Notes: a model not told the origin generated them from the letters alone. 20,022 bases of DNA from a virus (IMGVR_UViG_3300028809_000089:1-20022); one strand, 5' to 3'; shown: positions 9,048 through 15,271, counted from the first letter of the stretch. Numbers and translations: made by a program.

Positions 9048-9292
9048 CACAATAGCTCCGTGCGAATGATCTTGATTTCTTCCGGCCCGGTGAAGCCCAA
9101 CTTCATCTGACCGCCGCGCCAGGACTTGCACAGGATATCCAGACCGCCCCGCTCGATGTGGTTGCCCGGTTCGATGTGGAAGATATCCTTGCCGATACGA
9201 ACCTTGTTGCGGCTCATGACCTCCAAGGTTTCAGAACCGGTAGGAAACTGGAGCAGAATACATTCGTTGCGCCTGCGGGTTAGGATCAGCAT
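9047..9292 (-). CDS. csrA: CsrA/RsmA-family RNA-binding translational regulator with internal insertion
   Basis: An 81-aa homologue of CsrA (RsmA in Pseudomonas), which binds GGA motifs in mRNA leaders and mainly represses translation. The first seven residues (MLILTRR) are identical to bacterial CsrA, and the last 22 (GGQMKLGFTGPEEIKIIRTELL) align with the beta-4/beta-5 part. The equivalents of the RNA-contact residues Leu4, Arg6, Arg7 and Arg44 (in IIRTE) are all present. Between these ends are about 33 extra residues, including a second VRIG-like strand, and the C-terminal helix and tail of bacterial CsrA are missing. The ribosome site AAGGAAGG lies eight bases before ATG. The gene is preceded by a 118-base leader and followed, with overlap, by the zinc-ribbon membrane protein. 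A role in redirecting host or phage translation is inferred. Confidence 0.82.
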   Translation of the reverse strand: MLILTRRRNECILLQFPTGSETLEVMSRNKVRIGKDIFHIEPGNHIERGGLDILCKSWRGGQMKLGFTGPEEIKIIRTELL

Positions 9293-9410
9293 TTTCCAGA
9301 CCTTCCTTTTGACATACGAAAAGCAGTTCAGGGTTATCGCGGTTGGTGGCCCGGAAATGCCGGGTGGCTGGCTTCGGTACTGCCAAAGCCCCAGCTAAGG
9401 GGCTTGGTTT
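9293..9410 (-). promoter_or_regulatory. csrA leader
   Basis: These 118 bases between the DnaJ-type gene and csrA hold no convincing gene. Near csrA lie two GGA triplets, one in the Shine-Dalgarno sequence AAGGAAGG (9301-9308) and one just before the ATG (9295-9297). This is the arrangement through which bacterial CsrA represses its own mRNA. A 5-bp hairpin (9350-9354 with 9360-9364) and the terminator-like hairpin at 9386-9405 also lie here. Autoregulation is inferred, not shown. Confidence 0.4.
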
Positions 9411-9415
9411 TTATT
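9383..9415 (+). terminator. Rho-independent terminator on + strand, facing late transcription
   Basis: AAGCCCC (9386-9392) and GGGGCTT (9399-9405) form a perfect 7-bp stem with a 6-base loop. GGTTTTTATT follows on the + strand. On the - strand no T-run follows the hairpin. It therefore most likely stops rightward late transcripts that read past the lysis genes, before they become antisense to the replication operon. It sits directly beyond the 3' end of the DnaJ-type gene. Confidence 0.65.
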
Positions 9416-9752
9416 CCGCTGGCTCTGCCGCTGCGATTTCTTCCCAGGTCAGGGCGAATGCCTTGCTCATGGTCCAAGTGTCCTTGAACGCCGTACTGGC
9501 GTTGCCGAACAAATCTTGCGCCTTGGCGATTGCCTTTGCCTCGGTAGGCGCCTTTACGTTGTACAGGCGACCAGGCTTTTCGGTGTTGCGGTCGTGCCCG
9601 AACACTGCCCACTTGATTGCCTTGGGTGCTGGCTTGCTCTTTTGCTTGCCGCTGCCTTTGCACTGGAAGCACACGCCGGCCAGTACATGACCGAAAGCGC
9701 TGATGCGGCCTTGCCCTGCGCAGCGGCTGCATGGGTAGAGTTTGTCGGTCAT
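9411..9752 (-). CDS. Small protein with DnaJ-type zinc finger
   Basis: A 113-aa protein. ATG 9752 is preceded by GGAGG at eight bases and is preferred to an upstream in-frame start at 9791. Residues 8-35 hold two CxxCxGxG motifs (CSRCAGQG with Cys8/Cys11, and CFQCKGSG with Cys28/Cys31), the zinc-binding pattern of the DnaJ central domain; there is no J domain and no room for one. The remainder (KWAVFGHDRNTEKPGRLYNVKAPTEAKAIAKAQ...) is a small mixed domain I do not recognise. It is the first gene of the promoter-proximal csrA operon. It could act as a zinc-dependent protein- or nucleic-acid-binding adaptor, but the function is unknown. Confidence 0.72.
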   Translation of the reverse strand: MTDKLYPCSRCAGQGRISAFGHVLAGVCFQCKGSGKQKSKPAPKAIKWAVFGHDRNTEKPGRLYNVKAPTEAKAIAKAQDLFGNASTAFKDTWTMSKAFALTWEEIAAAEPAE

Positions 9753-9791
9753 CGTCTTGCCCTCCAGGGCGTTGTTCGTCTGTATGGGCAA

Positions 9792-9806
9792 ATCATAATT
9801 TATGAT
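9792..9806. repeat. Palindromic operator-like site 1
   Basis: ATCATAA-T-TTATGAT is a perfect 7-bp inverted repeat around one central base. It covers the polymerase stop codon and the -10 box of the leftward csrA-operon promoter. It is the best copy of a five-member family in this window. Confidence 0.6.
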
Positions 9807-9820
9807 CCGAGGTTGCGCAA
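9792..9820 (-). promoter_or_regulatory. Predicted sigma-70 promoter for the leftward DnaJ-type/csrA operon
   Basis: Read on the - strand, TTGCGC (9820-9815) is followed after exactly 17 bases by TATGAT (9797-9792, five of six matches to TATAAT). The start of transcription would be near 9785, about 33 bases before the DnaJ-type gene. The -35 box lies inside the end of the polymerase gene, and the -10 box lies inside a 15-bp palindrome, suggesting repressible transcription. Confidence 0.5.
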
Positions 9821-11842
9821 CATCTTTTTCGCCTCGGAAATGTAAAATTCATAATTTACGTTTTCCGGGAACGATCCATCGAGTTCCATGAGCGGCACCG
9901 CACCGTCACTGGAGCCAACCTTGTTCCCATTCGACTTGTACCGCAGGCAATCGGTAACCCCAGCGCCGTAGTACCAGCGAACGACCTTGCCGAGGTATTT
10001 ATCGCATGGTTCGCAGAAGCTGGCACCTGATGCTAGCTCCATGAAGCGCTCGCACTGCTGGATGGCACCACCAGCCACGGCCCGAATGACCAGGAACTTG
10101 CGGATATCGCGGCATTCGCGAATGGTCTTTTCGATAGGTGTGCCGTCGCGCAGATAGGCGATAACGGATTCGTTGCAGATATCCTTGCCTGGGTGCTTAC
10201 CGGTCGGACTGGCCTTTGGTGACACACCGGATTCCCCGAACACGCCCTTTGCCTTGTGCTTTCCGTCCGGCTTGAACGCCACGTAATTGTTCACATCCCG
10301 GCTGTGGATCGATGTGTACTCAGTCGATTCGGTTTCAAGGCCGGTGGACTTTTCCCACCAGTCGATAACTGCGTCACGTACCCACTCCATCGCGTGCGGC
10401 GTGATTACCACGATGCCGTCTGTGTTTGCCGAGATAACCCGAATGCCGCTGAGTTCCAGCATTTCGATTAGCATGAGCAATGCAAGCTGGCCGCTCATGG
10501 TGGTGCGAATCATCAGTTCAGGGGCAAACAGGAACGACCATCGGCTACCAAGCTTGCCGTAGGTGCCGTTGAGTACGATCTTCAGCCCGTCGCTTACAGT
10601 CTTCCATTGCGCAGCCTGGGCGTCATCACCAGCCTTTTCGTATGCCTCGGCCATGTGCTTGGCGTGCAAGCGCTCGTTGTACAGGCCGCGTAGCAACTCG
10701 ATGAACTCTGGACCAGTGCCTGGCGGGTACATGTTCATCAACAGCATTAATGTTGGGTAATAGCTGTTTACGTCGTGATCGCTGAGCATGAATCGCCCTT
10801 TGACAGCGCGATAGCTAACCGATTTTTCCTTGCTGTGCAGACCGCCTATACCGAGCCGGTAAACACCCTTGCCGATGGTGATATCTCTACCCCGAATCTC
10901 GGCAGGCATCCGCACGCCCGATTTGATTTCGCGACCGTCCGAGTCATAGGCCTTTTCGTCTTCATCAAGCTGTAACTGACTCGCGTCATTCACCACGAAA
11001 TCGAGCGACTGCACCATGCGCAAGACTTCGTTCAGTTCTGGTGATACGAAGGTGATCCACTCGGGAGCCACGTACCGGAAACGGTGGCCGTGCGGCATGT
11101 GGATGCGCTGCGGTGGCTGACTGAGTTTTTTCTTGTAGACCGCCTCGGCAATCTGCGCGTCAGACTTCGACATTACCTGGATGCCGTATTTCTCCCCGAG
11201 GTCGTGGCGAAGCTTCAGGCGCGGCATGATCTTTTCTTTGAGCAGCCTGGTGGTGCGCAGGTCGTTCCCGCAGTAGCTGCTGAGGTTGAGCCGGTCGAGC
11301 GGGCTGATGCTCATGTGCGGCTCGATTGGGAGGTCTTGCAGCTGCGGTGCGTGCGCTCGACCGCCGTAGGCCTTCAGGCTCAGCTTCACGCCTGGAGCGA
11401 CTTCCATGATATCGATATGGTTCCAGGTGGGTTCGGGAATCCCGTAATTGCGGTAGAAGTCCCAATACTTGACGCCCTGCTTGCCGTTACCTGGGATGAT
11501 CGCATCATTGAAATTCTTTAGCGTCTGGTTGTCATAGCCGCGCAGGGCGGCGCAGATCATGGGGCAGTCATAGCCCATGCCATTGAAGGTGATGATGCCC
11601 GGCAGAGAGTTCAGGAACGCCCGCAGGCCTTCCGTATCGAGCGGCTTACCAGGGTAGGAAGCCCACTCGCGGTACGTGCCATCGGGCATGTAGAACTTAA
11701 TCAACCAGTAGTCCCGATAACATTCCGTGTCACATTCCGCCCACCCCGAGATATCGAACGGGGTGTTTGCCACGGGGCGGGTGCTATTCAGCTGCTGCAT
11801 GACCTGCTGCAAGCGGTGCATTTCAAACGCTAGATCGACCAT
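9800..11842 (-). CDS. Family B DNA polymerase with 3'-5' exonuclease domain
   Basis: A 680-aa replicative polymerase. ATG 11842 has AGG six bases upstream; a TTG at 11854 would add four residues. Exonuclease motifs are visible: Exo I Asp38-x-Glu40, Exo II Asn87...Asp92, and Exo III Tyr190...Asp194. Polymerase motif A is DVNSYYP (Asp357), motif B is KIVLNGTYG (Lys421, Asn425, Tyr428, Gly429), and motif C is NTDG with catalytic Asp475. In motif C the first Asp of the usual DTD is Asn, which is seen in other phage family B enzymes and leaves the essential second Asp. Length is short but normal for phage forms. I see no terminal protein gene, so protein priming is not supported. It lies downstream of the ssDNA-binding protein and nuclease genes, behind a hairpin that may attenuate its expression. 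Confidence 0.9.
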   Translation of the reverse strand: MVDLAFEMHRLQQVMQQLNSTRPVANTPFDISGWAECDTECYRDYWLIKFYMPDGTYREWASYPGKPLDTEGLRAFLNSLPGIITFNGMGYDCPMICAALRGYDNQTLKNFNDAIIPGNGKQGVKYWDFYRNYGIPEPTWNHIDIMEVAPGVKLSLKAYGGRAHAPQLQDLPIEPHMSISPLDRLNLSSYCGNDLRTTRLLKEKIMPRLKLRHDLGEKYGIQVMSKSDAQIAEAVYKKKLSQPPQRIHMPHGHRFRYVAPEWITFVSPELNEVLRMVQSLDFVVNDASQLQLDEDEKAYDSDGREIKSGVRMPAEIRGRDITIGKGVYRLGIGGLHSKEKSVSYRAVKGRFMLSDHDVNSYYPTLMLLMNMYPPGTGPEFIELLRGLYNERLHAKHMAEAYEKAGDDAQAAQWKTVSDGLKIVLNGTYGKLGSRWSFLFAPELMIRTTMSGQLALLMLIEMLELSGIRVISANTDGIVVITPHAMEWVRDAVIDWWEKSTGLETESTEYTSIHSRDVNNYVAFKPDGKHKAKGVFGESGVSPKASPTGKHPGKDICNESVIAYLRDGTPIEKTIRECRDIRKFLVIRAVAGGAIQQCERFMELASGASFCEPCDKYLGKVVRWYYGAGVTDCLRYKSNGNKVGSSDGAVPLMELDGSFPENVNYEFYISEAKKMLRNLGS
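9848..9862. repeat. Palindromic operator-like site 2
   Basis: TTCATAA-T-TTACGTT lies in the last codons of the polymerase gene, 56 bases from site 1. It shares the 11-base core CATAATTTACG with site 4. Its symmetry is imperfect and no good promoter overlaps it, so it may be an auxiliary site 5.3 helical turns from site 1. Confidence 0.45.
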
Positions 11843-11852
11843 GCGGCACCTC

Positions 11853-11878
11853 AAAAGAAAGGGCGCCCGTAGACGCCC
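11853..11878 (-). terminator. Terminator or attenuator ahead of the polymerase gene
   Basis: On the - strand, GGGCGT (11878-11873) pairs with GCGCCC (11866-11861) around a 6-base loop, with one G-T pair. TTTCTTTT follows directly. The T-tract ends at the polymerase ribosome site, so the hairpin can reduce transcription from the upstream nuclease/SSB genes into the polymerase. I see no strong promoter between the hairpin and the polymerase gene, so partial read-through is expected. Confidence 0.6.
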
Positions 11879-11898
11879 AAAGTGTTACAACATAACGT

Positions 11899-12240
11899 TT
11901 ACTGCTTCCACGGTTCAGCTGCTGGGGCTTGGGGTACGCCGCGCTGCTGCGGTTGCCCATACTGGTTACGATACGCCAGATCAGACTCCAGCGATGCCAG
12001 GGCGCTGTCCAAGGCCTTGTCGCAGTGGCGTATCTGGGTCGCACGGACCAATTCGCGCTCTACCACATCAAGCAGGTCGTCAATGGGAAATAGGCCGTCA
12101 GATGCTTCGAGTTTCACGGCGATCCGCCCTTCGTCTCCCTCAAGCTGATTCCGCAAACCTGCCACCATGTAGCTGATGCGCTCGCGCAGTTCGTTTTGTG
12201 CGCGCTCGATAATGCGCTGTTCTAGAGATTTGACGGTCAT
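11899..12240 (-). CDS. Small helical protein of unknown function
   Basis: A 113-aa protein beginning two bases after the ssDNA-binding protein stop, so it is translated from the same message. Residues 1-85 are strongly charged and mostly helical by composition (MTVKSLEQRIIERAQNELRE at the start, LDVVERELVRAT in the middle), suggesting a coiled coil or helical bundle. The final 25 residues are a flexible Gln/Pro/Ala tail. No domain is recognised. Its place between the ssDNA-binding protein and the DNA polymerase suggests a replication or recombination accessory role by context only. The last codons lie 20 bases before the terminator-like hairpin. Confidence 0.7.
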   Translation of the reverse strand: MTVKSLEQRIIERAQNELRERISYMVAGLRNQLEGDEGRIAVKLEASDGLFPIDDLLDVVERELVRATQIRHCDKALDSALASLESDLAYRNQYGQPQQRGVPQAPAAEPWKQ

Positions 12241-12242
12241 GA

Positions 12243-13295
12243 TCAGCCCACCAGTTGAATGAAGCCGTTCTGCAACAGAACCTCATCGCTATGCCCCATG
12301 GCGCGCAGCGATTCTAAGGTGTAGCCGCCAGCCTGAGCCGCCGGCGTGACGACATACTGCGGCTGTTGAGCGATGACGTTCTGCACCAATTGGGTGTTCG
12401 GTAGCACCGGCAACGCTTGGGGTGGAGGCGTCTGCATTTGCGGCAACGGCTGAGGCTGAGGCTGAGGCTGAGGCGTCTGCATTTGCGGCAACGCTTGCGG
12501 TGGAGGCTGAGGCGTCTGCATTTGCGGCAACGGCTGAGGCTGTGGAGGCAGGGAGCCCAACTGACCAGGTGCTTGCATCGGCGTCGGCATTGTGGCTGCG
12601 GTGGGCGTTGTGCTCATTCCAGCAGGAATGTACGCAGTCTGCTGGGCAAACACCTGATCAGGGTCTGGGCCGCCTTGGATGAGGTCACCATAACCAACCA
12701 GCTGAACAACGGTTGGGTTTACGTACAGACCTGGCTTGGACTGCGGGTCGTTCTGCCAGCCATTCGATTTGACGTCCAGGCCGACTCGCACGAAGTCGCC
12801 GGTCTTGATGTGGTTGGGACCGCTACCAACTTCAGTGATAGGGCTATTGCCGTTGAGGCCGTTGACCACTCGGATTTGCCCAGCGTAGGTGCTGACTTGC
12901 AAGATGTAGCAACCCTTCCAACCTTCCTTGGCGCTGTGCGGCTTGCCGTTGGCGTCGAAGCCGTCGCCGTCCTTGATCTTGTAGGCGAAGTCTTGACGGA
13001 TGCAGCCACCTGCATGGATCGGCGGTTGGCCAGCAGCCGGGTTGCCTGGGTTCGCCTGGGGCTGGTAGCCATAGGGGAACAGGTTGGGGTAGTCGGTCGC
13101 GGCCTGGCGGTAAATCGCCTCGATCATGGCGATGGTTTCAGGGTTCGCCTTGTCGAACGCAACGTTGAGATACCAGGACTTTACGACCTGCCCTTGCTTG
13201 TTGATCTTGGGTTGGTTTTTGTCGTCGTACTGAATGTTTTCAGTCAACGGGTTACCCTGGACGATACGCCCGATAGGGCTGGTAAAGTTAGCCAT
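12243..13295 (-). CDS. Probable ssDNA-binding protein (DUF2815-like) with Pro/Gln-repeat linker
   Basis: A 350-aa protein starting at ATG 13295, with GGAG in the spacer after the nuclease gene. Residues 1-215 fit a DUF2815-like OB fold: SWYLNVAFDKANPETIAMIEAI near the start, then EGWKGCYILQVSTYAGQIRVVNGLN and GLYVNPTVVQLVGYG. Such proteins bind single-stranded DNA in phage replication and recombination. Residues about 225-320 are a low-complexity Pro/Gln/Met linker with three LPQMQTP repeats. A short conserved-looking end (YTLESLRAMGHSDEVLLQNGFIQ) resembles the partner-binding C-terminal motif of other phage DNA-binding proteins. It pairs with the DUF2800-like nuclease gene, six bases upstream, a known DUF2800-DUF2815 partnership. 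The family call rests on pattern and context, not a search. Confidence 0.72.
   Translation of the reverse strand: MANFTSPIGRIVQGNPLTENIQYDDKNQPKINKQGQVVKSWYLNVAFDKANPETIAMIEAIYRQAATDYPNLFPYGYQPQANPGNPAAGQPPIHAGGCIRQDFAYKIKDGDGFDANGKPHSAKEGWKGCYILQVSTYAGQIRVVNGLNGNSPITEVGSGPNHIKTGDFVRVGLDVKSNGWQNDPQSKPGLYVNPTVVQLVGYGDLIQGGPDPDQVFAQQTAYIPAGMSTTPTAATMPTPMQAPGQLGSLPPQPQPLPQMQTPQPPPQALPQMQTPQPQPQPQPLPQMQTPPPQALPVLPNTQLVQNVIAQQPQYVVTPAAQAGGYTLESLRAMGHSDEVLLQNGFIQLVG
12425..12532. repeat. Three near-tandem 24-base repeats coding for LPQMQTP in the SSB linker
   Basis: The same 24 bases (starting GAGGCGTCTGC, ending GCGGCAACG) occur at 12425-12448, 12470-12493 and 12509-12532, spaced 45 and 39 bases apart, in multiples of three. 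Between the first two lies a GGCTGA microsatellite of about four units. On the coding (-) strand they encode LPQMQTP joined by Pro-Gln runs. The repeats keep the reading frame and can vary in number by recombination or slippage. Confidence 0.85.
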
Positions 13296-13300
13296 TCTGT

Positions 13301-14437
13301 TTACTCCATTCCTAATTTACGAAGTTTCTTCGAATCGAAGGGAACAAGCTTGCGCTTATAAGCGCGCTTTTCATAGAACCGTTCCAACACTTGCGGGTCA
13401 ATCAGGCTCTCAGCTTGGCTGATGCTGACAGCGCGCGGAGGCTTGCGCAGGTTGACCCCGTACAAATCGCCAAGCGCAATCACCTGATCTTCAACGCCTT
13501 CCTTGTAATGCCGCCGTCCACCTGGGCTGGACAACTCCCAATGGGGCACCGTTCGCCCCGTGTCTATCGCGTGCATCAACTGCGCCTCGACACCATCGCA
13601 CAGCGAATCAATATCGCCCTTAGCCTTGCGCAGCATCCTTAGCATGTTGCTCATCTGTTCAATGGTCAGGTCATGCGGTACAGCTTGGGCCGAGAACTCG
13701 ATTGAGGCCATTGAGGCTTTGGTGAATGCCGGACAACTCAGCCTCGCGGAACACTCCCAGCAGTGAGGGCCGGTGCGAAGCGGTGGATTTGGGCTTGCGA
13801 CCTCATCCGCAGCAGCCCTGAGCTTGTTCCAGATGCCGCGCAGACTAGCAAGGGTACCGGTCCATGTGCGCACAGGTTTGACCCCGTAGCACCGAGGCTG
13901 AACGATGGTGAATTCGAACCGCAAAAACTGTTCGGTGTGCCCGTCCAACTGCATCAAGCCTTTGGAGGCCAGGTATTCGCAGACCGCAGAAATGTAGATT
14001 GCGCCCTGCAAGCACTCGAACTCATCCACGAACCGATAGCCGTATTTGAAGTCCGTAACCCTTACTAAGCCCTGATCTGGAAACCACCCCCACGCATCCG
14101 GGGTGCCACCACAAAGCGAATGAATCCAGCCAGCAGGAAGTGGGGTTTCCTGGTACACCGTACCGCCCCACGACCGCAGAACCCCAAGATACAGCGCCAC
14201 GCCATCCAACATTTCTTCATCGACTTCGACGCCTTCAGGGGTCATATAACCTTCAGGAACCGAATATCCTTGCCCGATGGCGTGACTAACCCAGTGGGCA
14301 GCAGTACCTTCCTTGCGGATGGTGTCGTCTACCGTCCCGGAAATCTCTGGGCGCTGCTGAACCATCAACGGATAACCACGGCATCCGCTGTCAGCGCCCC
14401 AAATCCAGGCCGAGCTAGGTCGGATGGCGTAATTCAT
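13301..14437 (-). CDS. DUF2800-like PD-(D/E)XK nuclease with Cas4/AddB-type cysteine cluster
   Basis: A 378-aa protein whose ATG shares one base with the previous stop (TGATG). The N-terminus (YAIRPSSAWIWG...EGTAAHWV) matches DUF2800, a Cas4/RecB-like nuclease family of phages. PD-(D/E)XK elements are visible: Asp114 in GTPDAW, Asp129-Phe-Lys131 in VTDFKYG, and the QGAIY motif at 144-148. Cysteines at 19 and at 226, 229 and 235 (CWECSARLSC) reproduce the one-plus-three pattern that holds a 4Fe-4S cluster in Cas4 and AddB. A 5'-end resecting exonuclease working with the adjacent ssDNA-binding protein is the likely role. The C-terminus is basic (KRKLVPFDSKKLRKLGME). The 3' end contains operator-like site 3. 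Confidence 0.78.
   Translation of the reverse strand: MNYAIRPSSAWIWGADSGCRGYPLMVQQRPEISGTVDDTIRKEGTAAHWVSHAIGQGYSVPEGYMTPEGVEVDEEMLDGVALYLGVLRSWGGTVYQETPLPAGWIHSLCGGTPDAWGWFPDQGLVRVTDFKYGYRFVDEFECLQGAIYISAVCEYLASKGLMQLDGHTEQFLRFEFTIVQPRCYGVKPVRTWTGTLASLRGIWNKLRAAADEVASPNPPLRTGPHCWECSARLSCPAFTKASMASIEFSAQAVPHDLTIEQMSNMLRMLRKAKGDIDSLCDGVEAQLMHAIDTGRTVPHWELSSPGGRRHYKEGVEDQVIALGDLYGVNLRKPPRAVSISQAESLIDPQVLERFYEKRAYKRKLVPFDSKKLRKLGME
13309..13323. repeat. Palindromic operator-like site 3
   Basis: TTCCTAA-T-TTACGAA has one mismatch in its 7-bp arms and shares TAATTTACGAA with site 4. It covers the final codons of the nuclease gene, about 15-30 bases before the ssDNA-binding protein start. I do not see a matching promoter over it. 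Confidence 0.45.
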
Positions 14438-15216
14438 CAGTTCTGCCCGAGCAGTTGGAATTTCAGCCAGCGGTAGAAACCGTCGATGGCGTCAGGGCGA
14501 TGCGCTACGGCTGGAAGATGCGGGTTGCCTTGGGCATCGACGAAGCCGTAGTGCTTCAGGCCGTGGTCCAGGTTGGCTTTCACCGCATCGGCCAGACCAG
14601 GCTTGGCCGACTGTTGGGCGATCCACTGGGCGAACGATGGATAGTCGGTCACCTCAACGTCAGCCGCTGGCAGCTGTTGAACTGGTTCTGGGTTCAGTGG
14701 CGGCAGGTCTGGCAGGCCGGTCGCATTCAGGGGTGGAAGATTGTTCAACGGCTGCGCAGCAGTAACAGGTGGCTGGTTGCCCGGCAGCGGGGAGGCGATC
14801 AGGGCCTTGTTCTGCGCGGTGATCTGGTCCACCAACGCTTTGTCTACGCCCTTTTTCAGCTTCCAAGTACCGTCCTGCAAGGTGGACTTGCCGCCACTGT
14901 GAATACGGGCATCCCACGGATTACCGGCGCTGTCCAGCGCGGCACCTGCCGGTGTAGACCCAGCATTGGCACCCGGCAGGGCATTGGGCGCGGCGCCGCC
15001 GGGGAGGTTCACCAACGGGTTCGCCAGTTCGTTTGGGCTGAAATTTGGCTGGACCTCGGCGCCCACGTTGGCTGGCAGGCCATTCCCTTGTTGCGCGATT
15101 ACTTGCGGATCGTCGCTGTCGATAAAATAGGTGTTCCCCAAGGCCAGACGAACGACCCGGTTCAGATCGTCTTCCAGCTGTTTGGGGCTTTGGGAAAGGT
15201 CGATGATGACTTGCAT
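14437..15216 (-). CDS. Phage protein of unknown function, first gene of the leftward replication operon
   Basis: A 259-aa protein with AGGAA eight bases before ATG 15216. Three parts can be seen. Residues 1-40 start with a beta strand (MQVIIDLSQSP) and a helix. A Pro/Asn/Ala-rich flexible segment covers about 45-95 and again 140-185. Between them is NPWDARIHSGGKSTLQDGTW followed by KLKKGVD (about 98-125), a motif I have seen in many phage proteins encoded near ssDNA-binding proteins and nucleases; its function is unknown to me. The C-terminus (from about 190) is a helical domain. Being first in the operon with the nuclease, SSB and polymerase, it is likely a DNA-replication or recombination accessory protein. 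Confidence 0.7.
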   Translation of the reverse strand: MQVIIDLSQSPKQLEDDLNRVVRLALGNTYFIDSDDPQVIAQQGNGLPANVGAEVQPNFSPNELANPLVNLPGGAAPNALPGANAGSTPAGAALDSAGNPWDARIHSGGKSTLQDGTWKLKKGVDKALVDQITAQNKALIASPLPGNQPPVTAAQPLNNLPPLNATGLPDLPPLNPEPVQQLPAADVEVTDYPSFAQWIAQQSAKPGLADAVKANLDHGLKHYGFVDAQGNPHLPAVAHRPDAIDGFYRWLKFQLLGQN

Positions 15217-15242
15217 GTGATAGGTTCCTTGACGGTTTGTGG

Positions 15243-15271
15243 TTGCAACGGTTGCAAGACTAAATCATAAT
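15243..15271 (+). promoter_or_regulatory. Predicted sigma-70 promoter for the rightward helicase operon
   Basis: TTGCAA (15243-15248) and CATAAT (15266-15271, five of six matches) are exactly 17 bases apart. Transcription would start near 15278, about 29 bases before ATG 15307. The -10 box lies inside palindromic site 4, so a protein bound there would block RNA polymerase. Confidence 0.6.

Noticed and set aside
9334-9732. A second - strand frame overlapping the DnaJ-type zinc-finger gene
   Set aside because: It is Arg/Gln-rich with no ribosome site. The overlapping frame has the CxxCxGxG motifs and a good ribosome site.
12425-12532. CRISPR-like array (three identical 24-base repeats with 21- and 15-base spacers)
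   Set aside because: The repeats keep the reading frame, encode LPQMQTP, and have Pro/Gln-coding spacers. They are protein repeats and not a CRISPR array.
13327-13341. Palindrome CTTCGAATCGAAG near the end of the nuclease gene
   Set aside because: It encodes ordinary codons (PFDSK), does not match the 15-bp operator family, and has no T-tract.
12417-13361. A 314-codon open frame on the + strand opposite the ssDNA-binding protein gene
   Set aside because: Its composition (long Leu-Arg and His-Leu-Arg-Gln runs) is the antisense image of the Pro/Gln repeats. It has no ribosome site and runs against the clearly coding strand.
14455-15270. A 271-codon open frame on the + strand opposite the first leftward operon gene
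   Set aside because: The start has no ribosome site, the protein is low-complexity Trp/Arg/Gly-rich sequence, and the - strand gene has a good start and a known phage motif.
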